A DNA stretch of 11,809 nt from a bacterium (GTDB taxonomy: Bacteria; Chloroflexota; Dormibacteria; UBA8260; Bog-877), in NCBI GenBank assembly GCA_021817185.1, contig JAKAVU010000054.1, positions 1 to 11,809 on the forward strand. Direction: 5' to 3'. Both the position numbers and the translations under genes were made by a program. How positions within the stretch are numbered: position 1 is the first letter of the stretch; every line of letters starts with the position of its first letter. Of the stretch, positions 6,540 to 11,809 are shown in pieces. The notes under the pieces were generated by a model that had not been told where the DNA came from, did no database searches, and saw only the letters and a program-made list of their open reading frames with translations.

Positions 6540-7727
6540 ATGAAGACACAGTTGAAAGGCGGGCTGCTCGTCGATCTGGAACGCAGAGAGATTGTGCCAA
6601 GGGATTTGCTGCTCGAGGATGGGAGGATCGCCGCGATCGCTTCCTCAATGCCGTCACCGACTGATGCGGAGGTTGTCGATGTTTCTGGCCGGTATCTTCT
6701 CCCCGGGTTTGCAAATTGCCATGCGCATTTGGGGTGGGATGGAAAGGCGATCGGTGACCCAGGACTCCACAAGCAGGCTGACGAGGCCGAGGAGCTGGCA
6801 GCATGGCGGGCTGCGGCGAATGTTCGGCGCTGCCTGGCTGCTGGAGTGACGACTGTGCGCGACTTAGGCATGAATGAGTCTGGTCCTTTTGCAAAGATGG
6901 CGATCGATATGGGCGTGGCACCATACCTGCGACTCCATATCGTCGGCAGGGCGCTCGCCATGACCGGGGGCCACACATGGTGGTGTTGTCGCGAAGCCGA
7001 TGGTGTAGATGACTGCCGGAAAGCTGTTAGGGAACAGGCCAAGGCAGGTGCTACTTGGATCAAGATTATGGCCTCCCATGACCTTCCACAGTTCACTGAG
7101 GACGAGCTCGCCGCGATCGTGGACGAAGCGCACCGCGATGGACTGAAGGTTACTGCGCACGCCACATTCGATGCTGCGATTCGCCGGGTGGTGGAGGCAG
7201 GCGTCGACTGTGTCGAGCACGGGGGGTCGGTGTCGCCAGATACAGTCAAGATGCTTGTGGACCGGGGGGTTTGGATAGTCACGACATTTTCTCCGCTTAT
7301 TTTGCAGGCCGAGCACGGGCTGGAACACGGTATGTCTGAAGCCGACGTGGAACGGAGGCGGCGGTCGGTACGCGATCCAGAGCGGTTCGCGGGCAATGTT
7401 GCATGCGCTGAGGCGGGAGTGCCAATCGCCTTCGGGACCGACGCCGGGAGCCCGTTGGTGCCTCATGACCAAATCGCGCCCGAGTTGGAGATGATGATGC
7501 GCGTGGGTGTGTGTCGCGATGAGTGGGCCGCTCTGAGGTGTTTAACACAGAACCCCGCGGACTTGCTGGGTCTAGGGTCAGAGTTGGGATCATTGGCGGA
7601 AGGGAAGATTGCCGACGTAGTGGTTGTCAGCGAGAACCCAGTGAGTGACGTTAAGGCGGTTCAGTTGGTGGATCGGGTGTATGTGAGGGGCCGCCTGGCT
7701 TTCGTGAGGGGTGGCATATCTGAGTAA
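6540..7727 (+). CDS. Amidohydrolase, imidazolonepropionase/prolidase-like
   Basis: A 395-residue metal-dependent hydrolase of the amidohydrolase superfamily. The ligand set is complete: HxH at 61 and 63 (NCHAHL), Lys175 in WIKIMAS (the residue carbamylated to bridge two metals in binuclear members), His207 in VTAHA, His227 in CVEHGG and Asp301 in AFGTDAGSP. The N-terminal beta-sandwich (GGLLVDLERREIVPRDLLLEDGRI begins it, with LLPGFANCHAHL leading into the barrel) and the C-terminal GSLAEGKIADVVVV are typical. The closest described types cleave cyclic amides, N-acyl or Xaa-Pro-like bonds. Which substrate is used here is unknown. AGGAG at 6527-6531 supports the start. With the isochorismatase-fold hydrolase it argues that the pathway handles an amide or cyclic amide. 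Confidence 0.92.
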   Translation: MKTQLKGGLLVDLERREIVPRDLLLEDGRIAAIASSMPSPTDAEVVDVSGRYLLPGFANCHAHLGWDGKAIGDPGLHKQADEAEELAAWRAAANVRRCLAAGVTTVRDLGMNESGPFAKMAIDMGVAPYLRLHIVGRALAMTGGHTWWCCREADGVDDCRKAVREQAKAGATWIKIMASHDLPQFTEDELAAIVDEAHRDGLKVTAHATFDAAIRRVVEAGVDCVEHGGSVSPDTVKMLVDRGVWIVTTFSPLILQAEHGLEHGMSEADVERRRRSVRDPERFAGNVACAEAGVPIAFGTDAGSPLVPHDQIAPELEMMMRVGVCRDEWAALRCLTQNPADLLGLGSELGSLAEGKIADVVVVSENPVSDVKAVQLVDRVYVRGRLAFVRGGISE

Positions 7728-8603
7728 TTGGCGCGCGCCATGTGGCCTGAAGCCTTGGGGTGAGTGATTCGGCCGTGATTGGGCTAGGCCTGTGAAGGGT
7801 GACTGCACGACTTGTGGACGAAGAGCCACGCTGGGATGTGGCCGCTGCGCGAGGGCGATCTGGCGTGCTACTGCGGCCGTTTTGGAGAGGTGCTGGCACC
7901 CAGATAGTTCGCGCATCGGACAAGGAGACTATGGTTGTGTGAGTTTTGCGCCACGCAGGTGCCGGGCTTGACTGAAATGTGGTGTTGAAGGAGGTGCCTA
8001 GTGTGGGGTGGAGGTGTGCCTGCGTAAAGGCTGGGTGAAGGCCTGTTATGGTGATTGGGAATCGGCCAGCGCGTCATGGACGGGCGGGTGGCTTTCGTTG
8101 TAGTCGAGTTCGGACGGCCGGGCGGTCTGTGCCGATGGAGCCGAGACAAGGTGCTGCTTGGCGTAACGGCTCGGTGCCGTCCAGCAGTCTAGGAACGGAT
8201 TTTGATGCGTCTTCGCGAGGGTCCGATCAGCGGCGATAGGCGGGCACTACCTGCCTGCGTGGGATCACGTTGGTTCCGAGCACTCTTGATGGCGCGGCGG
8301 TCGCATTGCTGGCGTGGGTACTCGCGCTGTGGACTATTTGTGACGAACGAAGGCAAGGAGTCGTAAGAGTCGGGGTCGGCCGACTTTTGAAGGGGCCAGT
8401 CGGTTGGTCGGATTGCGGTTGGCGCTCTGTGGTGCCTGGTGTGGACACTCGGGGGTGGGCTGGTTGTCTTCGCAGCGTCGTTGCCGGGAGTACGAGGTGG
8501 GAGACTCGGCGTAGAGCTTGAGCGAGCACGTAGGCCGCATGGCTTTTGGTGGTGGCCAGTGCACTGTTATGTTTAGTACCGAGGTGAGGTAGACATAGTA
8601 GCG
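7728..8603. other. 876-base gap, strongly G/T-biased, possible decayed coding sequence
   Basis: No frame here gives a recognisable protein. A perfect 12-base palindrome TGGCGCGCGCCA (7729-7740) sits two bases... immediately after the amidohydrolase stop and could be an operator or hairpin. A 47-codon frame (GTG 7799 to TGA 7942) reads smoothly but matches nothing. AAGGAGGTG (7988-7996) precedes a GTG at 8001 that opens only eight codons. A frame at 8073 begins MDGRVAFVV, like the start of an SDR, and stops after 38 codons. The 83-codon frame at 8270 is hydrophobic at first and otherwise unrecognised. Good ribosome binding sites in front of very short frames suggest a gene lost by mutation. 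No tRNA or factor-independent terminator was seen. Confidence 0.4.
7729..7740. repeat. Perfect 12-base palindrome after the amidohydrolase stop
   Basis: TGGCGCGCGCCA is its own reverse complement and begins one base after the TAA. There is no T-run, so it is not a standard terminator. It could be a protein-binding site. GC-rich palindromes of this size do arise by chance in GC-rich DNA. Confidence 0.35.
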
Positions 8604-9545
8604 ATGGATAGCCTTGAGCGGGGACTCGCGGGCGTTACTCTGGTTCTTCCGACGCCATTCAAGGAGAGTGAGGAGGTCGCGTACTCAGACATCGAGGGGC
8701 TAGTGGATTGGGCGCTAGCCAAGGGGGTCACGGCGCTCGCAGTCACAGGAACCATGGGAGAGGCCTTCCGCCTTAGCGACCGGGAGAGGATGGCCGTGGT
8801 TCAGGAGTTTTGCGCTGCTGCACGGGGTAAGTTGCCTGTTGTGGCAGGTGCGGGTCACCTGTCGACCGTGACAGCAATCGAGTTGGGCCGTAGCCTCGTA
8901 GAAGTGGGTGCTGCTGCGCTGCTTGTTCCACCGCCGCCCATCGGCGCTACTAGTGCCGAAGCTATCGAGGAGTTCTTCGAGAGCGTGGCGAGTGAAGTTC
9001 AGGTGCCGGTCATCGTACAGGATGACCCTGTGCACTTGGGGTTTGCACTAGCGCCTTCAATGATTGCACGGTTGGCTGACAAGCATGCCAATGTCCGCTA
9101 CGCCAAGCTGGAGGAGTTGCCATCGCCCAGCAAGATTCGTCGAGTGCGCGAAGCTTCTGGTGACACGGTGGCGTGCCTTGGTGGTTCGGGAGGCGTGTAT
9201 GCGCTCGAAGAATTGGCGGCAGGGGCTGCGGGATTGATGACCGGGTTTTGCTTCCCGGAAGTTTTGGTGGCCGTGATGAAGGCGTTTCGCGCGGGTTCCC
9301 TGGTCGAGGCAAGGCGTCTGGTGGGGCTGGTTAGCCACTTGTCGCGTATTGAGTCCCTGCCAACAGTGTCGATGGCTCTTCGGAAGCACTTGTACTGGAA
9401 GCGTGGGGCGTTGAGTTCGTGGATTGTGAGGAGTCCGGGTCTTGGGGTTGAAGATTGGCTAGTGGAGGTTGCTTTCGAGGAGCTAGCGCGTGTCGATGAG
9501 GAGTGGGATTCACTGAGGGCGTCACGATGGGCCACGCGAGAGTGA
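8604..9545 (+). CDS. DapA-family (dihydrodipicolinate synthase-like) lyase or dehydratase
   Basis: A 313-residue class I aldolase-superfamily enzyme that forms a Schiff base with a 2-keto acid. The barrel signatures are present: GVTLVLPTPF at the start, TGTMGEAFRLSDRER (48-62; the family motif is usually GTTGE or GSTGE, here with Met) and the Schiff-base Lys168 in RYAKLEELPSP. The strand that normally reads YNxP, holding the catalytic Tyr, reads VPVIVQDDP, with Gln139 in that place. Members with QD in this position include 2-keto-3-deoxy-sugar-acid dehydratase-like proteins, so dehydration or cleavage of a 2-keto sugar acid is more likely than lysine synthesis. The ATG at 8604 has only a distant GAGGT (8586-8590). 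It follows a long non-coding gap, so it may have its own promoter, although I found no clear one. Confidence 0.88.
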   Translation: MDSLERGLAGVTLVLPTPFKESEEVAYSDIEGLVDWALAKGVTALAVTGTMGEAFRLSDRERMAVVQEFCAAARGKLPVVAGAGHLSTVTAIELGRSLVEVGAAALLVPPPPIGATSAEAIEEFFESVASEVQVPVIVQDDPVHLGFALAPSMIARLADKHANVRYAKLEELPSPSKIRRVREASGDTVACLGGSGGVYALEELAAGAAGLMTGFCFPEVLVAVMKAFRAGSLVEARRLVGLVSHLSRIESLPTVSMALRKHLYWKRGALSSWIVRSPGLGVEDWLVEVAFEELARVDEEWDSLRASRWATRE

Positions 9546-9956
9546 TTGGCTTCGCGAATACTCGTGGTCGGACCGGCCGCGGTGCAGATTGGCCGCATTG
9601 TGTTCACTAGCTAGGCGAAGGGGGAATTGGAGTTGGGTGTTGGGGTGCGCCTCGGCAAAGGGGGTGAGGCGATGCATGCTGCCGTGACACTACCACGCTG
9701 GGGTGGTTCGGGTATTGCCACTGACCAGAACCCTCTCGACGCGCAATTGGTGGCTTGTGGGCCGTGCTTGGCGGTTGATCCAGTTGCTGTGGGTGAGTCC
9801 CTGGTCGAGGTCGGTGCGGCTCCAGCCGCCGCGAGGGGCGAGTACGGAGAAGGGCCAGAGGCTGTAGATCTGGTGGCGGCTGGCCGGCTGTTGGATTGGC
9901 ACCGTGCGGGGAGCGAGGTGGCCAGGCGGTTCGTAGATGGCAGAGGAGGTATTTGT
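9546..9956 (+). other. 411-base gap upstream of the SDR, open in the SDR frame
   Basis: From a TTG at 9627 the frame stays open into the SDR gene, which would add 110 residues rich in Gly, Ala and Val to its N-terminus. The extension has no known domain, and the SDR has a much better start at 9957, so I treat it as untranslated or as the trace of an older gene. Between 9546 and 9614 the frame of the preceding gene also continues after its stop for 22 codons (…ILVVGPAAVQIGRIVF…), again resembling worn coding sequence. Confidence 0.4.
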
Positions 9957-10742
9957 ATGGAATTGGGCATTGGCGGTCGCTGCGCTGTCGTACTCGCTGG
10001 CGGCGGCGGGTTGGGGTCGGCGGCAGCGCTTGCGTTGTCGCAGGAAGGGGCGGAGGTAGCGGTAGCTGACATATCGAAGGAGCGGGCAGATGCTTCGGCT
10101 GAGGTGATTGCTCACTATGGGGGAAGGGCTAGGGGCTACGCCTGTGACACCGGAAGCATGGACTCTGTGGAGGCACTAGCGGCAAGAGTCCGAGCAGACC
10201 TGGGAGCGCCGAGCATTCTAGTGAACATCACCGGTGGCCCTCCCGCGTACGGAGCTATGGAGGTGCCGCTCGGCGTGTGGAGTGGGCAGTTCGAAAGGCA
10301 AGTCTTAGGGGTGATCCATCTGACGCGCTTGCTCCTACCGGATATGCGCCGCAATACTTGGGGGCGGGTGATCACTAGCACTTCTTCGGGGGTGGTGGCG
10401 CCTATTCCGAACTTGGTGCTTTCTAACGCTCTCAGGTTGACTCTTGTTGGCTGGTCGAAGTCACTGGCCAGCGAAGTTGCGCGGGACGGCGTGACTGTCA
10501 ATGTGGTTGTGCCCGGCCGGATCAGCACTGCTCGAGTTCGCGAGCTTGATGAGGACCGGGCCAGGCGTGAGGGACGCAAAGTGGAAGAAGTGCAAGCGGC
10601 TAGCTGTGCGGCTATTCCCGTTGGCCGGTATGGGATGCCATCTGAATTTGGATCCGTCATCACGTTTCTGGCAAGTGATGCAGCGTCCTACGTAACCGGG
10701 GGGATGGTAAGAGTTGACGGTGGTATGATTGCCTCGATCTAG
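9957..10742 (+). CDS. Short-chain dehydrogenase/reductase with non-canonical active site
   Basis: A 261-residue SDR-fold protein, normal for a classical SDR. The dinucleotide loop is AGGGGLGSA (14-22), DIS at 38-40 follows the second strand, and VNITGG (89-94) replaces NNAG. The catalytic Ser region is STSSGVV (141-147). Where classical enzymes have YxxxK, this one reads SNALR (156-160), so both Tyr and Lys are absent. The C-terminal VNVVVPGRISTARV and FLASDAASYVTGGMVRVDGG are intact, which argues for a functional fold. A subfamily of SDRs with IPNL-LSNALR is known to me by pattern, so this is probably a subfamily trait and not damage. The ATG is fixed by GAGGAGGT at 9943-9950, six bases upstream. 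It could reduce or oxidise a pathway intermediate by another mechanism or act as a dehydratase. The substrate is unknown. Confidence 0.9.
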   Translation: MELGIGGRCAVVLAGGGGLGSAAALALSQEGAEVAVADISKERADASAEVIAHYGGRARGYACDTGSMDSVEALAARVRADLGAPSILVNITGGPPAYGAMEVPLGVWSGQFERQVLGVIHLTRLLLPDMRRNTWGRVITSTSSGVVAPIPNLVLSNALRLTLVGWSKSLASEVARDGVTVNVVVPGRISTARVRELDEDRARREGRKVEEVQAASCAAIPVGRYGMPSEFGSVITFLASDAASYVTGGMVRVDGGMIASI

Positions 10743-11000
10743 GCGTAATACCCACCTGTCCGCAGGGCGGCTACCTGAAATCCAGACCTAGCCTCAGTTT
10801 TCCCTTAGCGGTGTGAAACCGGAGGGTTTGGTGGCCGCGCGCGGAGGTAATTGGGACTCTTGTGGGAGGTGCCGTCTAAGGTGAATACTAGCGTGAAAGG
10901 CTCACAAGATCTGTAGATACCTGTGCCCCTGAGGGGGCGTGCAGGGAAAAAGAAGGCGGCCCATCCCTTGGGTGTTCAAAGCTCAAAGGAGGGGACCGCC
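10743..11000. other. Junction between cargo and right-hand mobile debris
   Basis: This stretch has no gene. A short hairpin GCCCC-TGAG-GGGGC (10925-10938) stands before the IS481-like remnant and lacks a T-run. No strong terminator for the SDR gene was found. GGGAGGTGCCGTCTAAGG near 10864 resembles a ribosome binding site without a lasting frame. The cargo/IS boundary probably lies here, because base composition becomes GC-rich from about 10990. Confidence 0.4.
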
Positions 11001-11328
11001 GTGACCAATGATGACCTGATCTTCCGCCACCGTGTGCGGTTGTTCGCCAGGGCCGGCGAAATTGGGGTTGCCGGGGCCCGCCGGGAGCTGGGCTGCCACC
11101 GCTCCTGGTACTACCGCTGGAAGCCCCTGGTGGAGCGGCACGGGCTGGAGACCCTGATGCCCCGGGAGAGGCGGTGTCCCAGGATGCCCAATTAACTGGC
11201 GCCCTGGCTGGAGCAGCAGGTGTTGGCGATGGTGCTGGGGAGCCCGGGACTGGGTCCGCGGCGGCTGGCAGCACAACTGAGCCAGCCGATGTGGGGAGGG
11301 CATCTGATCTCCCCGAGTGGGGTGTTCA
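11001..11328 (+). pseudogene. IS481-like transposase remnant with in-frame stop, 3' truncated
   Basis: A GTG at 11001 with AAAGGAGGGG upstream (10985-10994) starts a helix-turn-helix domain of IS481 type: RLFARAGEIGVAGARRELGC then HRSWYYRWK, followed by the usual basic linker ending PRMPN. A TAA at 11193-11195 stands where this family usually has a Gln (MPNQL), so one C-to-T change explains it. Reading on in the same frame gives LAPWLEQQV, then LGPRRLAAQL and ISPSGV, clearly the continuation of the same family. Homology ends at about 11328, where the 53-base repeat begins. The catalytic DDE domain is missing, so the gene is dead in two ways. Confidence 0.8.
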
Positions 11329-11440
11329 ACCCGAGTTCGACAGCGTGGAGAGGACTTTGCGGCTGAGATCGGCATGATTTGACCCGAGTTCGACCGCGTG
11401 GAGGGTACTTTGGGGCTGAGATCGGCATGATTTGAGTTCA
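11329..11440 (+). repeat. Right repeat array: 53-base tandem repeat with inverted cores
   Basis: Two units, 11329-11381 and 11382-11434, differ at four positions (49 of 53 identical). A third copy is broken off after AGTTCA (11435-11440). Each unit opens with CCCGAGTTCGAC and ends GAGATCGGCATGATTTG. GACCCGAGTTCGAC (11381-11394) is the exact inverse of 1197-1210 and 1559-1572, and GGCATGATTTGAGTTC (11424-11439) is the exact inverse of 1470-1485. The array cuts off the IS481-like remnant just upstream and precedes the next transposase gene by about 90 bases. Confidence 0.8.
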
Positions 11441-11531
11441 TTCGGGTGCGAGCGGCAGGGTTCCGGGATGGGATCTTGTGGGCAAACGCTAGCTTGCTAT
11501 CGGCAATATGGATGTGCTAGGAGCGGTGGGC

Positions 11532-11809
11532 ATGTATTTGCGCACCATCCGGCGGCGCAACAAGGACGGCTCCGTGGTCGAGTACCTGCAGCTGGCCCAC
11601 AACGTGCGCCGGCCCAACGGTGTGGTGTGTGCCGAGGTGGTCCACAACTTCGGCCGTGCCGATCAAGTCGATCGCGAGGCTCTGCACTGGCTCGCTCGCA
11701 GCCTGCATCGACTTGATGAGGGCGAGGGAGCAGATGCCGGGCTGATGGTTCAACGCTCCCGGACGCTGGGCGGAGCTCACGTACTGCATCACCTGTGGGA
11801 GCAGCTGGG
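11532..11809 (+). CDS. IS1634-like transposase, N-terminal part, runs off the window
   Basis: An ATG at 11532 with AGGAG at 11519-11523 opens a frame that stays open to the window end (92 complete codons). It begins MYLRTIRRRNKDGSVVEYLQ and continues with AHNVRR, VVHNFGRADQ and ALHWLARSLHRL, the usual N-terminus of IS1634-type transposases. It aligns with the inverted fragment at 1205-1384. It has the same orientation as the transposase ending at 1115 and would supply the part missing there. The two may therefore be copies of one IS in direct orientation, although their visible parts do not overlap. The catalytic residues lie beyond the window. Third codon positions are mostly G or C. Confidence 0.85.
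   Translation, partial: MYLRTIRRRNKDGSVVEYLQLAHNVRRPNGVVCAEVVHNFGRADQVDREALHWLARSLHRLDEGEGADAGLMVQRSRTLGGAHVLHHLWEQL

Noticed and set aside
6320..7396. 358-codon minus-strand open frame
   Set aside because: It lies antisense to the amidohydrolase, whose metal-binding motifs are complete. The antisense product is Ser/Arg/Pro-rich with no family features, typical of a shadow frame in GC-rich DNA.
8166..8180. Hairpin ACGGC/GCCGT as a terminator or RNA element
   Set aside because: It is a short stem without a T-run or surrounding structure. Such hairpins are frequent by chance in this composition.
8073..8189. Functional SDR fragment starting MDGRVAFVV
   Set aside because: Only the first strand resembles an SDR. 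The cofactor glycine loop is not recognisable and the frame stops after 38 codons, so it is mentioned only as possible decay.
9627..9956. Using the TTG at 9627 as the SDR start
   Set aside because: The ATG at 9957 has a near-perfect GAGGAGGT site and places the cofactor loop at the usual position. The upstream extension has no domain.
10925..10938. Factor-independent terminator
   Set aside because: The stem is five base pairs and no T-run follows on either strand.
11329..11440. CRISPR array
   Set aside because: There are only just over two head-to-tail units, with no distinct repeat/spacer alternation of CRISPR size and no cas genes.

Overview
The window is an accessory metabolic gene cluster lying between mobile-element debris. 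There is no ribosomal, housekeeping or phylogenetic marker gene, so the host cannot be named. Strong GGAGG-type ribosome binding sites and GTG/TTG-tolerant starts, together with GC-rich IS1634- and IS481-like transposases, would fit a high-GC Gram-positive (for example a high-GC Bacillota) or another environmental bacterium. This is a weak inference.

Left edge (1-1651): the C-terminal two thirds of an IS1634-like DDE transposase, then an inverted and truncated N-terminal fragment of a related transposase (1384 down to 1205). Around these sit copies of a short core, GTCGAACTCGGGTC, at 1197, 1516 and 1559. A good sigma-70-type promoter with an overlapping palindrome (1601-1634) follows and faces into the cluster.

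Cargo (1652-10742), all on the + strand: an isochorismatase-fold cysteine hydrolase; a Gfo/Idh/MocA NAD(P)-dependent oxidoreductase; a D-2-hydroxyacid dehydrogenase; a TIM-barrel glycoside-hydrolase-like protein of unknown activity that directly abuts it; an imidazolonepropionase-like amidohydrolase with all its metal ligands; a DapA-family lyase or dehydratase lacking the usual catalytic Tyr; and an SDR lacking the YxxxK pair. The 2903-6411 block is tightly packed and probably one transcript. The later genes are separated by gaps of 128, 876 and 411 bases that hold no convincing gene and may be decayed coding sequence. The enzyme set (two or three NAD(P) oxidoreductases, two hydrolases, one Schiff-base aldolase/dehydratase and one GH-like barrel) looks like a catabolic or tailoring route for a sugar-acid or amide-containing compound. 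I cannot match it to a described pathway, and no transporter or regulator lies in the window.

Right edge (10743-11809): an IS481-like transposase remnant with an in-frame ochre codon, cut off by a 53-bp tandem repeat. That repeat carries the same core in inverted orientation (11329-11440). The 5' end of an IS1634-like transposase follows and runs off the window in the same direction as the one at the left edge. The main points for a second look are the inverted core arrays bracketing the cargo, and the combination of atypical-active-site enzymes in an unassigned pathway.
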